64,000 nucleotides of DNA from Legionella lytica (GTDB taxonomy: Bacteria; Pseudomonadota; Gammaproteobacteria; Legionellales; Legionellaceae): assembly GCF_023921225.1 (NCBI RefSeq), contig NZ_CP071527.1, positions 124,001-188,000 on the forward strand, written 5' to 3'. Each line of letters begins with the position of its first letter. Positions within the stretch are counted from its first letter, which is position 1. Both the position numbers and the translations under genes were made by a program. Positions 18,407-27,123 of the stretch are shown piece after piece. Under the pieces are notes generated by a model, which was not told the origin of the DNA, did no database searches, and saw only the letters and a program-made list of their open reading frames with translations.

Positions 18407-19615
18407 CTACGCTCGCAAATAAAGTTGCTCAAATCCCGAAAACGATAAACTATGATGTTTTCTCAGTGCGGGCTTTTCAGCCTCTAAACTCAGATTAGGA
18501 TAGCGCTGCAGCAGCGTTTTAAAAATATGATGCATTTCCATACGCGCCAACTTTGCCCCTAAACAAAAATGACTACCATAACCATAACTAAAATGTTGCG
18601 CTTTATTCTTTGCAAGGCTAATACCATTTGGCTGATTAAAATAATGAGGATCACGATTAATCGCATGGGTTGAAATAAAAATAACTTTACCCTTCTCGAT
18701 CAATTGATCACCCAACAAGGTATCGTTTTTGGTCACGCGGAAAATAAAGGTTACCGCCGGATCAAGACGATTGCATTCTTCAATATAGGCATCAAGAGCA
18801 TGCCTATTCTGTCGTACTTCATTCCATAAGCCCGGGGTACTTAATAAGATAAAAAGATTATTACAGAGCTGATCGGTGGTGGTAACTTGTCCTGCAACTA
18901 ACATCATAATGGCTTGCGAAATAATCTCCTCATCATTTAAGCCAAAATGCGCCTGATGCTCTAATAAAATACTCAAAAAATCATTACCTGGTCTATGACG
19001 TCTGTCGCTAATTAATTGGGCAAAATAATCATACAAGCATTGAGCGCTGTGATTCACCTTAATGCCATCAGCATCCAAATAACTGGTTGAGCCGCCAAAA
19101 AATTGGGTCATGTCATTCGACCAATGATAAAAGTCCATGCGCTCTGTATCTGGGATGGCGAAAAGCTCTGCCAAGGTGACGGAAGGGATTTGTTGTGCCA
19201 GTTGACTAACAAAATCAAAGGGTTGTTGCCCTGTAAACTCAGTCAGACAGCGGTCAATGGTGTTTTGAATCAATGGCTGCAATTGCTCGAGAAAATTAGA
19301 GCTAAAGCCATGATAGCAAATTCGTCTTCTATCCGTATGCTCTGGGGCATCACTCATCACCATCATTTTACTGACCACTTTAAAAAAGTCAGTGATCAAT
19401 GACAAATTCATTTCCGGCATGCGTGAAATAAAAAATGGGCTGCGGTCACAGCTAAAATCCTCACTCATCAACACCTGTTTTGCCAGTTGATAGGAGCTTA
19501 TAACCCAGAAATTTCCAGGATCCCACCAAAAAATATCTCCCATTTCCCGTACATGATTACTGAATTGTTCTGGAGTGGAATTTTGTTTTAATTGCATAAG
19601 TGTATAAGCGGTCAT
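18407..19615 (-). CDS. Cytochrome P450
   Basis: A 402-residue soluble bacterial-type P450. The I-helix oxygen-binding motif is AGQVTTTDQ, the K-helix ExxR is EECNR, and the haem loop is FSYGYGSHFCLG with the thiolate ligand at Cys351. No membrane anchor. It is the third gene of a tight cluster: its ATG overlaps the pvcB stop by ATGA, so it very likely acts on the PvcA/PvcB product. A P450 beside a PvcA/Dit1 homologue recalls yeast DIT1-DIT2, whereas P. aeruginosa pvcC is a flavin monooxygenase. Its redox partners are not encoded here. Confidence 0.93.
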   Translation of the reverse strand: MTAYTLMQLKQNSTPEQFSNHVREMGDIFWWDPGNFWVISSYQLAKQVLMSEDFSCDRSPFFISRMPEMNLSLITDFFKVVSKMMVMSDAPEHTDRRRICYHGFSSNFLEQLQPLIQNTIDRCLTEFTGQQPFDFVSQLAQQIPSVTLAELFAIPDTERMDFYHWSNDMTQFFGGSTSYLDADGIKVNHSAQCLYDYFAQLISDRRHRPGNDFLSILLEHQAHFGLNDEEIISQAIMMLVAGQVTTTDQLCNNLFILLSTPGLWNEVRQNRHALDAYIEECNRLDPAVTFIFRVTKNDTLLGDQLIEKGKVIFISTHAINRDPHYFNQPNGISLAKNKAQHFSYGYGSHFCLGAKLARMEMHHIFKTLLQRYPNLSLEAEKPALRKHHSLSFSGFEQLYLRA

Positions 19616-20364
19616 AATATTTGGATCCTTCGTAAATGCCGTGGACTATGGCGCTGAAAGGCATTACGTCCATGCAGCAAAGAAAAATTATCGGCAATCA
19701 AAAAATCACCTGGCTGCCATTGGTGTTGATACATAAATTGCGGCTGGCGCAGGTGCTGACTTAACGTGTTTAGAATTTTTTGTGATTCCGTTTCACTCTT
19801 GCTATTGACGCGTACTGTTACTGGGTTTAAATAGTCCTCACCTACGGGTTCGGCAAAGCGTAAAATAATGCGTTGTGTGTCTGGATGGTAATTGATTAAG
19901 TCGCGTGTAATAGAACCGCCATAATGGGCAAGTTTTTCCGTGTGAAAACTTAGGGCGTAATGACGCCATTGTGCTTGTTGGGTAGTGCTGGCAGCTTCCC
20001 AGGCTGCTTCGGTATTGATAAATACAGTTTCACCGCCACTGCCCGTTTCGGGGGCTTGCAAGCAGTTAAAAAACAAGAAACGAGGTTCTTTATGAAAGGC
20101 TCCATCCCAATGCAAGGGAACATCGCCTTCGGTAAATAGGTAGTTTTTGGGGGTGGTGTCCACCTTCATTTCCATTACTGGGCCAAAATCCCAAGAAAGC
20201 AAGCGAGCTTGGCTTTGACAGTAATTTACTAATGCTTCGCGCGGTAAGGGATGAAAGCCTCGCAAGAGCACAATTTTATGTTCTGTTACTTGGTTGAGTA
20301 TGGCTTCGAGAGAAAGCATGGTTAAACAACGGGGTTCTTTGGTTTGAATGATGTACGGTTGCAT
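19612..20364 (-). CDS. pvcB: PvcB-like Fe(II)/2-oxoglutarate oxygenase
   Basis: A 250-residue TauD-superfamily oxygenase. The iron ligands are His85 and Asp87 in LHWDGAF and a distal His about residue 231 in LLHGRNAF. The 2-oxoglutarate-binding arginine lies in HLRRIQI at the C-terminus. The position directly after a PvcA homologue identifies it as PvcB/IsnB-like: such enzymes oxidise the isonitrile amino acid, often with decarboxylation to a vinyl isonitrile. Start ATG 20364 shares a base with the pvcA stop (TAATG) and has GGAGG seven bases upstream. Confidence 0.88.
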   Translation of the reverse strand: MQPYIIQTKEPRCLTMLSLEAILNQVTEHKIVLLRGFHPLPREALVNYCQSQARLLSWDFGPVMEMKVDTTPKNYLFTEGDVPLHWDGAFHKEPRFLFFNCLQAPETGSGGETVFINTEAAWEAASTTQQAQWRHYALSFHTEKLAHYGGSITRDLINYHPDTQRIILRFAEPVGEDYLNPVTVRVNSKSETESQKILNTLSQHLRQPQFMYQHQWQPGDFLIADNFSLLHGRNAFQRHSPRHLRRIQIL

Positions 20365-21290
20365 TAGCTTGCCTCCAAAACGTAATGATCTTCATCTAAT
20401 GTCGCTCCCAACCGCTCAGCTTCTTCGCGCTTAATTAATTGCCAGCCCTGAGCGTCTTTTAGCAAAACATTATGCCAAGGAGTGCTCCAGCGATTACCAG
20501 AAGGGATAAATTGAATCCCCATTTTGTTAGAGCCGCAGGGTTGTGGGTGAATGGACAGGCGTAGGGACTGAGAAAAATATTGGGCCAGCAACTCAGACCA
20601 GGCGTTCGAACGGCGCATGGCTTCATAGGCAGTTTCCTTGGCTTGCTGTCGCAATTTATTTTTGCTTTGCTCAGGTTTTAGCACTAATTGATCTTCAATA
20701 ATAAAGCGATGAATGCCATTAAACTGATAGCGCCAATGTGGTTCTTCGAGGATCTGTTGTTTTAAGCTTGCTAAAGATTGGCCAAATTCCAGCATGAGTA
20801 ATTCGCGCATGTTTTGATAATTATGACCGAGGTAAACCTCATCCAAGTTAAAGGTAGTTAAATGATTCAGCCTATGTTCGGCGATAATGTTTTGAATACC
20901 TTGCTGATATAAATCCACATCTGCATCACTGACTAATACCAAATCATTGAATACACGGCCATCCGAACAAATAATTAACTTCACTCCGGGTTGATAAATC
21001 TTTTGCATGTTTTGGCATAGCTGATTGAGTTGTGTTAAACCCATAATTTCGCCACGATCGGGCTTGGCCGATAAGGTTTTTTGCCGATTCGCTGACTTCG
21101 CGGGAAAGGCCGGAAGGATTAAGGTCAACATACGTTCATCGCAGATGGCCTGCTGAATTTTCGCTCGTGGGTGTTGGCTGCAGAAACCGCATGCAACGCC
21201 TGGGCATTTTTTTTCAGCATCTTCGCTAATACGGCGCTGGTTCATGATTAAACGGAGTAGCTGTTGTGTCGTGTCTTCAATAGTGGACAT
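20364..21290 (-). CDS. pvcA: PvcA/Dit1-family isonitrile synthase
   Basis: A 308-residue member of the DIT1/PvcA family. Diagnostic segments are LPAFPAKSANRQKTL, the ICSDGRVFNDLV motif, LDEVYLGHNYQ and PWHNVLL. In P. aeruginosa, PvcA converts tyrosine plus ribulose-5-phosphate into an isonitrile. A CPGVACGFC cysteine cluster sits near the N-terminus. First gene of the minus-strand operon pvcA-pvcB-P450, with a strong GGGAG ribosome-binding site. It is divergent from a LysR regulator across a 93-bp gap. The amino-acid substrate (Tyr or Trp) cannot be assigned from sequence. Confidence 0.92.
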   Translation of the reverse strand: MSTIEDTTQQLLRLIMNQRRISEDAEKKCPGVACGFCSQHPRAKIQQAICDERMLTLILPAFPAKSANRQKTLSAKPDRGEIMGLTQLNQLCQNMQKIYQPGVKLIICSDGRVFNDLVLVSDADVDLYQQGIQNIIAEHRLNHLTTFNLDEVYLGHNYQNMRELLMLEFGQSLASLKQQILEEPHWRYQFNGIHRFIIEDQLVLKPEQSKNKLRQQAKETAYEAMRRSNAWSELLAQYFSQSLRLSIHPQPCGSNKMGIQFIPSGNRWSTPWHNVLLKDAQGWQLIKREEAERLGATLDEDHYVLEAS

Positions 21291-21349
21291 GATGTTTCTC
21301 CCTGAATTAGTTAATTATCAGATTAGAGAAATCCTTTATAATTTGATAA

Positions 21350-21373
21350 TATTAAGTTTTTATAAACTTAATA
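21350..21373. promoter_or_regulatory. Perfect 10-bp palindrome between pvcA and lysR, candidate operator
   Basis: TATTAAGTTT (21350-21359), a TTAT spacer, then AAACTTAATA (21364-21373). It ends 10 bases before the LysR start codon, in the shared promoter gap. Such dyads are typical LysR-type autoregulatory sites. The TTATCA...TGATAA pair around 21317-21349 is a weaker second candidate. No protein binding is demonstrated. Confidence 0.5.
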
Positions 21374-21383
21374 AAAAAAACTG

Positions 21384-22286
21384 ATGGATATTGATTTTGA
21401 TGCCTTGCGTGTTTTTGTCATGGTGGTTGAGCGTGGTGGCTTTAATGCAGCGGCTCAATCTCTATTTAAAAGCCAGCCGGCAATTACAGCGGCAGTTAAA
21501 AAATTGGAAGAGCAGCTTGGAATGCTTCTTTTTGATCGTAACCAATATCGCCCGGTGTTAACGGCGGAGGGAGTAAAATTACATCAGCGTGCGAAATCAC
21601 TTATTGGACATTGGCATAATGTCAGTCAATTTGCAGAGCAATTGCAGGCACAACAAGAGAGCGATATTACCATTGCCATTGATGTATTTTTTCCTCTCGC
21701 TAGCCTTAAAAACCTTTTGCAAAGCTGGATTAATCGCTTCCCTGGTACACAATTCCACTTTCTTTCAGAATCGTTGGGTGGTGCTTGTGAGCGTTTATTG
21801 AGGAATCAGGCTGATTTAATTATCAGTGAAAATTTAATGATGAAAAAAGCTGTAGAGGTTATTCCTTTACGCACTGAACCGTTGGTTGCCGTCGCGGCGC
21901 CTGAGTTTATTGAGCGTTATCATAAACAATTAGATGATTTGGATACGCTTTCTGAATGCATGCAAGTAATTCTGCGCGACTCATCGCAGTCTGACTTTTC
22001 TTTTGGGGTTATTGAGCATGGCCGTCACTGGACTGTACGTGATGTGATGGCTAAGAAGGACATCATCGTTGCAGGCCTTGGCTGGGGAAGATTACCGCTG
22101 CATTTAATCACCCAAGAGCTCGCGGATGGACGGTTGCATTATTTACAAGGAACTCATTTTGATGAGCGCTTGGTGGTTATGGGCGCGATACGCATGCAAA
22201 AGCCCGCGCATGGGCCGATTGCCGAATATTTATGGGCTGATTTAAATTTAAGGAAAATGACGATAGCTCATGAAGATGCGCAGTAA
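21384..22286 (+). CDS. LysR-type transcriptional regulator
   Basis: A 300-residue LysR protein. Residues 1-60 form the winged helix-turn-helix (DALRVFVMVVERGGFNAAAQSL and KSQPAITAAVKKLEEQLG), followed by a periplasmic-binding-fold effector domain. It is divergent from pvcA, which makes it the likely regulator of the isonitrile cluster; in P. aeruginosa the pvc genes are controlled by the LysR protein PtxR. No Shine-Dalgarno sequence precedes ATG 21384, and the leader is A-rich with the palindrome above, so its translation may be weak or regulated. The effector ligand is unknown. Confidence 0.9.
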   Translation: MDIDFDALRVFVMVVERGGFNAAAQSLFKSQPAITAAVKKLEEQLGMLLFDRNQYRPVLTAEGVKLHQRAKSLIGHWHNVSQFAEQLQAQQESDITIAIDVFFPLASLKNLLQSWINRFPGTQFHFLSESLGGACERLLRNQADLIISENLMMKKAVEVIPLRTEPLVAVAAPEFIERYHKQLDDLDTLSECMQVILRDSSQSDFSFGVIEHGRHWTVRDVMAKKDIIVAGLGWGRLPLHLITQELADGRLHYLQGTHFDERLVVMGAIRMQKPAHGPIAEYLWADLNLRKMTIAHEDAQ

Positions 22287-22311
22287 CCTATAAATTCAAG
22301 GCACAGAATCC

Positions 22312-22341
22312 TGGATTGCATCGTAGTAACGAAGCAATCCA
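22312..22341. repeat. Hairpin downstream of lysR
   Basis: TGGATTGC (22312-22319) and GCAATCCA (22334-22341) form an 8-bp stem around a 14-base loop. It lies between the converging lysR and kinase-like genes and could terminate or stabilise either transcript. No T-run follows. Confidence 0.5.
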
Positions 22342-22366
22342 CAAGTACATAGCGCTCTTTATTTTT

Positions 22367-23458
22367 TTACCTGAATGATTGAGTAGCCATAGCTCCTTTA
22401 TCGATCTCGCAATAATAGTGTTCTTCCGCAGTGGCGGCAATTTCTCGGCATTTAGAAACACTAGATTCATAACCACTAGAAAACCGACTGGAAAACAACG
22501 ATGTTTCCCCTGGAATAACGGCAAGCAAATTTTGTAATTTTTTTAATGAATCAGTTTGCTTAAGAACGTTAATTAAACGTAGTGCATCATTAGTTTTACG
22601 GAGGGTTAATACCGGATCCCTAAATAAACGGGTTACCCATGAGGATTGAAATTCTTGATTGATATCTAATGAACCCCTTGAGTTAATATACCGATGCAAT
22701 TGATTGATGCAACTATCTTTAATGTTTTCTAAGGTAACCGCTCTTATGCTTAACAAGTCATCTAAGGCTTCCGCAATACGAATAGATGATGGCATTCTTT
22801 GTTGCGGACCAAAAACTTCTTTGTTTTCTCGGATATGGATATCATAGGCCGCAGCTAAATTTTTTCTAAGCGTGGGATCATCTTTTAAGAAATCGGCATC
22901 GTAAATATCCGGACGGTATATGCGTATAAAGAGTAAAGCTTTAATGGTACTTATGGTTTTAGGGTTCTCAGTACGGTGATTTGAAAAAAATGGCCCATAG
23001 GCTAAATATTTGTCATCCCAAGTCATAATGCTGTCAATACTGACCCTTTTCGCTTTGGAATTAGACAAATAAGCCTCTTCTCTTTGTTCTAACTGTATGG
23101 CCATCGCGATATCAACACAGACCAGGGTTCCATCATTGGTGACAATAAAATTGTTCGTTGACGTGGCATCAACCACAATTCTGCCTGTGCGGTTAAAAAT
23201 ATCAAGCAACCCAAGCATTATTTCATGATCGCTCGCTGCGCACCCAGGTACATAAGGACAAACCCAGCCTCGTCCATGGATACTCTGAATTATTTTGGCT
23301 GGCGGTGATAGATGAGGGTTAATTTCATTCCATAAGCGCACGGAACGCTCTGGAGTATCAGCAATATTATCTTTTTTTTGAATTTTAAGAATCAGCGAGT
23401 GATCTTCGTTGCGAAAAACTTTATTGTACTGCCCTTCACCAAAACTCGTCCAAAGCAT
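22367..23458 (-). CDS. Protein-kinase-fold protein, candidate Dot/Icm effector
   Basis: A 363-residue soluble protein. The first 120 residues follow a degenerate kinase plan: glycine loop FGEGQYNKVF (residues 6-15), a lysine in SLILKI (Lys25), a glutamate in LWNEI (Glu45), a catalytic-loop-like DATSTNN (Asp97, Asn102/103) and a metal-binding-like CVDIA (Asp116). The rest is helical and unrecognised. A glutamate-rich stretch (EIAATAEEHYYCEID) lies within the last 30 residues, as in E-block secretion signals. It is probably a kinase-like effector or a bacterial small-molecule kinase. It stands alone between lysR and the tat genes. Confidence 0.75.
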   Translation of the reverse strand: MLWTSFGEGQYNKVFRNEDHSLILKIQKKDNIADTPERSVRLWNEINPHLSPPAKIIQSIHGRGWVCPYVPGCAASDHEIMLGLLDIFNRTGRIVVDATSTNNFIVTNDGTLVCVDIAMAIQLEQREEAYLSNSKAKRVSIDSIMTWDDKYLAYGPFFSNHRTENPKTISTIKALLFIRIYRPDIYDADFLKDDPTLRKNLAAAYDIHIRENKEVFGPQQRMPSSIRIAEALDDLLSIRAVTLENIKDSCINQLHRYINSRGSLDINQEFQSSWVTRLFRDPVLTLRKTNDALRLINVLKQTDSLKKLQNLLAVIPGETSLFSSRFSSGYESSVSKCREIAATAEEHYYCEIDKGAMATQSFR

Positions 23459-23475
23459 AATTCTATCTCATAACG

Positions 23476-23697
23476 TTATTGCGATTCTTTATAATGTTTA
23501 TCAGCCTCTTCAGCTTTACGCTGATTTTCTTGTAATTGATACTCATTGAGCTGTTGTTGCCAAAACGTTTGCGCCTTTGTTTTCCACTGCTGTACTTGGC
23601 GCATTAACAAGCCCAAATGAGTTGCTAACATGGGTAATTTTTTAGGACCAAATACGATTAGCGCAACTATAAAAATTACCAGAAGTTCCATGCTCAT
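23476..23697 (-). CDS. tatB: TatB, twin-arginine translocase subunit
   Basis: A 73-residue protein: one N-terminal helix with IVALIVFGPKKLP, the TatB hallmark (glutamate/Gly-Pro hinge), then an amphipathic helix and a charged tail. TatB works with TatC to bind twin-arginine substrates. It is short compared with the E. coli protein (171) but typical of reduced TatB forms. Its ATG overlaps the tatA stop by ATGA. tatC is 19 kb away at 3581-4282. Confidence 0.9.
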   Translation of the reverse strand: MSMELLVIFIVALIVFGPKKLPMLATHLGLLMRQVQQWKTKAQTFWQQQLNEYQLQENQRKAEEADKHYKESQ

Positions 23698-23879
23698 AAG
23701 GATTTATTATCTTCTTTGGAATTGTCTTTGATGGAATCATCATTCAATGCATTGCGAAAATTCTTAATGGCTTCTCCCAAATCTGAACCGATGGTTTTTA
23801 ATTTGGAGGTACCAAATAGGGCAATAATAATGATTAAGATTAATAATAAAGAAAGAGGGCTAATACCACTGAGTCCCAT
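23694..23879 (-). CDS. tatA: TatA, twin-arginine translocase pore subunit
   Basis: A 61-residue protein with the TatA pattern: a short membrane helix (SLLLILIIIIALFGTSKL), an FGTSKLKTIGSDLG hinge and amphipathic helix, and an acidic-basic tail. TatA oligomers form the translocation path for folded proteins. It starts one base after the ubiB stop and overlaps tatB, so tatA-tatB are the last genes of the ubiE-ubiJ-ubiB operon, the same general order as in E. coli. Confidence 0.9.
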   Translation of the reverse strand: MGLSGISPLSLLLILIIIIALFGTSKLKTIGSDLGEAIKNFRNALNDDSIKDNSKEDNKSL

Positions 23880-23880
23880 G

Positions 23881-25530
23881 TCAATTCCTCATGTTACGGT
23901 TAAATAAAGCAAACAATCCAGTAACCACAAACCCACCTAGGGTGATTATGGTAAGTTGTTTGTGATTGAGTAGATGGAGGTATTCCAGCAGGCCAACTGA
24001 TAAAAAGGCCATGCTTGCCCCTATGGCTATATTACTTCCACTAAGTGATGATGGTTCTTTTTCTTGCTTGCTGCGAATCATTTCTTTTTCGGCAATGAGT
24101 TGCTCTTTTTTCAGTTCAAGCACATCAAAAATTAAGCGGGGCATATGCGGTAACTGCTCAGCAAAAAATGGCAAGTTCTGTTTTAATTGTTGGAAAAAAG
24201 CCTTCGGGCCAATCTGATCTTTTACCCACTGTTCTAGGAATGGTTTGGCCGTAGTCCAAAGATCCAGCTCAGGGTAGAGTTGACGGCCTAAACCTTCAAT
24301 CGCCAGCAATGTTTTTTGTAATAAAACCAATTGCGGCTGTACCTCCATCTGGAAGCGGCGAGCCACTTGGAACAGGCGCAATACTACTTGCGCAAAGGAA
24401 ATATCCTTTAATGAGCGCTCAAATATGGGTTCACAGACAGTTCTAATAGCGCTTTCAAACTCATCTACACGAGTATCGCGAGCAACCCATCCTGATTCAA
24501 CGTGTAATTGCGCAACCCGTCGGTAATCACGATTAAAGAAGGCGAGTAAGTTTTCTGCAAGATAGCGCTTGTCATTATCATTTAGGGTGCCCATGATCCC
24601 AAAATCGATGCAAATATATTGTGGGTCTTTAGGATGCTCATAGGATACGAAAATATTACCTGGGTGCATGTCCGCATGAAAAAAACAATCGCGAAAAACT
24701 TGGGTAAAAAAGATTTCTACGCCGCGTTCGGCGAGTTTTTTCACATCTACACCATGGGCTTTCAGCGTATTTAAATCGGAAACAGGAATACCGCGAATAC
24801 GCTCCATAACCAGAACATCATTGCGGGTATAATCCCAATAGATTTCTGGGATATATAAAATGTGCGAGCCTTCAAAGTTGCGGCGTAATTGGGCGGCATT
24901 TGCAGCCTCTCGAGATAAATCGAGTTCATCAAGCAGGGTGTGTTCAAATTCTTTAACGATTTCTCGTGGCTTTAAGCGGCGGCTTTCTGGCCAATAACGA
25001 TCTGCCCATTTAGCAATAGTGTGCATAATGCTTAGATCATTTTCAATCAATCGCCGCATATTCGGTCGGAGTACTTTAACAATGACCTCTTTACCCGTAT
25101 TAAGGGTTGCAGCATGAACTTGAGCCATAGAGGCTGAGGCGAGCGCTTCTGGGTCAAATTGTGCAAAGACATCATAGGGTGATTGGCCGTAGGCTTGTTC
25201 AATGATTTGCATGGCTTTTTCACTAGAAAAGGGGGGAACGCTGTCTTGCAGCTTAGTTAGTTCCAGCGCGATTTCCGGAGGTAAAATGTCTGGTCGAGTA
25301 GACAAGGCTTGGCCAAATTTAATAAAGATGGGGCCTAGTTCTTCCAATGATTTACGCAATGCCTGCCCATGAGTTAGATGCTCTTTACGAAACCAATTCC
25401 ATGGATTTAAATAAACGATAAAGCGAAAAGGAGCAAAAAGCCTTAGCGAGACTACGACATTATCGAGTCCATTTTTGGCTAAGATGTAATTGATGTGCAG
25501 TATACGAAAGAGTTGTTTAATCGATTTCAT
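23881..25530 (-). CDS. ubiB: UbiB, ABC1/COQ8-family ubiquinone biosynthesis kinase-like protein
   Basis: A 549-residue protein, matching E. coli UbiB (546). It has the COQ8 KxGQ motif ([17 protein letters not shown]), the atypical A-rich loop ([11 protein letters not shown]), the catalytic DMHPGN and the metal-binding IDFG. Two hydrophobic helices at the C-terminus anchor it to the membrane. It is required for ubiquinone synthesis, as an ATPase or extractor of lipid intermediates. ATG 25530 overlaps the ubiJ end by 14 bases, with no good ribosome-binding site, suggesting translational coupling. Confidence 0.95.
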   Translation of the reverse strand: MKSIKQLFRILHINYILAKNGLDNVVVSLRLFAPFRFIVYLNPWNWFRKEHLTHGQALRKSLEELGPIFIKFGQALSTRPDILPPEIALELTKLQDSVPPFSSEKAMQIIEQAYGQSPYDVFAQFDPEALASASMAQVHAATLNTGKEVIVKVLRPNMRRLIENDLSIMHTIAKWADRYWPESRRLKPREIVKEFEHTLLDELDLSREAANAAQLRRNFEGSHILYIPEIYWDYTRNDVLVMERIRGIPVSDLNTLKAHGVDVKKLAERGVEIFFTQVFRDCFFHADMHPGNIFVSYEHPKDPQYICIDFGIMGTLNDNDKRYLAENLLAFFNRDYRRVAQLHVESGWVARDTRVDEFESAIRTVCEPIFERSLKDISFAQVVLRLFQVARRFQMEVQPQLVLLQKTLLAIEGLGRQLYPELDLWTTAKPFLEQWVKDQIGPKAFFQQLKQNLPFFAEQLPHMPRLIFDVLELKKEQLIAEKEMIRSKQEKEPSSLSGSNIAIGASMAFLSVGLLEYLHLLNHKQLTIITLGGFVVTGLFALFNRNMRN

Positions 25531-26134
25531 GGCGGCTTATTAAATGATTTACATGGGCTTGCAAGCGCTCAACGCTTAACGACAATTCATCCACTTCTTT
25601 ATAGAAGTCTTCCAGTTCATTTTGAGATGGCAGAATGCGTAGTTCCTCTTGGAGGTATTCAGACATATTCTGGCGCATTGATTCATCAATCCGTTTGGTA
25701 AAGGATAAGCCTTTGCGCACAAAAGAACCAAGCTGGTGAGCAACAACATCACCGGTAAAATGAGCTAAATGACCTTCCCAATCGATATCCATTTCATCAA
25801 ATAATTTTTTAACTTGTTGCCCCAGCTCCATATTACCAGACATCCGAATTTTATCGTTAAATAGGGAGCGTGCTTTAGAAGCAGGCAAAAGGCTAAGACG
25901 AATTAAACCTAGAGGACTGCTATGAATTATGGTATCTGCTTGGCCTTCATAATAATCTAATAATTCGACAGCGCCCTGGCTAAACTGAATAAAAAAACGC
26001 ACATTTAATGGCGCAATAATCATTTCCAGGGTTTTGCCATCTAATGCCTGCAATTTGCTGGGCATGTGTTCATCCAATAAGATGGCTGTATTTATTGCTT
26101 TTTGTAAGGCTTTTAATGAATATTTTTTTAACAT
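25517..26134 (-). CDS. ubiJ: UbiJ, accessory factor for ubiquinone synthesis
   Basis: About 205 residues: an N-terminal SCP2-like lipid-binding domain and a C-terminal coiled coil ([19 protein letters not shown]). UbiJ with UbiK is thought to bind polyprenyl intermediates and scaffold the Ubi metabolon. The open frame extends to 26179, but ATG 26134 with GAG upstream is preferred because it sits after the ubiE stop and begins as the family does ([14 protein letters not shown]). Position between ubiE and ubiB matches E. coli. Confidence 0.9.
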   Translation of the reverse strand: MLKKYSLKALQKAINTAILLDEHMPSKLQALDGKTLEMIIAPLNVRFFIQFSQGAVELLDYYEGQADTIIHSSPLGLIRLSLLPASKARSLFNDKIRMSGNMELGQQVKKLFDEMDIDWEGHLAHFTGDVVAHQLGSFVRKGLSFTKRIDESMRQNMSEYLQEELRILPSQNELEDFYKEVDELSLSVERLQAHVNHLISRHEID

Positions 26135-26141
26135 AATCAAC

Positions 26142-26894
26142 TCAATACTTATAAGCAACGTGTAGGGCCACGATTCCACCGCTTAGATTATGATAGGTAC
26201 AATCTTCGAATCCGGCATCTTCAATCATTTTTTTCAAGGTTTGCTGATTAGGGTGCATACGAATCGATTCAGCAAGATACTTATAACTGGCTTCATCTTG
26301 TGCAAAAAGTTTACCTATCTTCGGTAAGATATTAAATGAATACCAGTCATAAACAGGCTTTAATCCTGGAAAAGACGGAGTAGAAAACTCTAAAATCATC
26401 ACTTTTCCACCCGGCTTGCAGACGCGGTACATGGAGCGCAGGGCTTCGTCTTTATCCGTTACATTTCGCAGGCCAAAACCCATTGTAATGCAATGGAAAT
26501 TATTGTCTACAAAAGGTAGGCACTGAGCATTGGCTTGGACAAAATCGATGTTTTTGTATAAGCCTTCGTCAAGTAAGCGATCGCGCCCTACATTGAGCAT
26601 GGCGGAGTTAATATCTGCCAAAACGACTCGTCCGGTATCGCCAACTTTTTTACATAGTAGACGAGTAAGATCGCCGCTACCGCCAGCTAAATCGAGAACT
26701 ACTTGTCCAGGACGCACATGGCTTAATTCTATGGTATAGCGTTTCCATAAATGATGAATACCAAGGGACATAAGATCATTCATCATGTCGTAGTTTTTCG
26801 CTACGGAATGAAAGACTTCTGCGACTTTTTTTTCTTTGTCATCCCAGCCTACCGAGGTATAGCCGAAATGTGTCGTTTTCTTTTGATCGCTCAT
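26142..26894 (-). CDS. ubiE: UbiE, ubiquinone/menaquinone C-methyltransferase
   Basis: A 250-residue SAM-dependent methyltransferase. Motifs are the N-terminal [16 protein letters not shown] region, [15 protein letters not shown] (motif I), [15 protein letters not shown] and the C-terminal [16 protein letters not shown]. It methylates the ring of 2-polyprenyl-6-methoxy-1,4-benzoquinol in ubiquinone synthesis. First gene of the operon ubiE-ubiJ-ubiB-tatA-tatB. The 230-bp gap upstream, shared with the divergent barrel gene, holds no obvious gene. Confidence 0.96.
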   Translation of the reverse strand: MSDQKKTTHFGYTSVGWDDKEKKVAEVFHSVAKNYDMMNDLMSLGIHHLWKRYTIELSHVRPGQVVLDLAGGSGDLTRLLCKKVGDTGRVVLADINSAMLNVGRDRLLDEGLYKNIDFVQANAQCLPFVDNNFHCITMGFGLRNVTDKDEALRSMYRVCKPGGKVMILEFSTPSFPGLKPVYDWYSFNILPKIGKLFAQDEASYKYLAESIRMHPNQQTLKKMIEDAGFEDCTYHNLSGGIVALHVAYKY

Positions 26895-27123
26895 AAATAG
26901 GGTGGGTTTATTAAGAAAGGCTACATGTTAACTGATCTTAAGCAAGATACCCAGTGTTGGTAGGAATAAATTCGTTGTGTTTAATTGCTTGTCGTTGTAA
27001 TTCTTTGTTTGCATAAGAGCTCGACTATAAAAAAAGAAGTGTTGTGAATGAGCTGTTTTATTTAAAAAAATCAAGGTATTCTTTAGCCATCAAATGGAAG
27101 GATTGATAAGGTTAATAAAGTAG

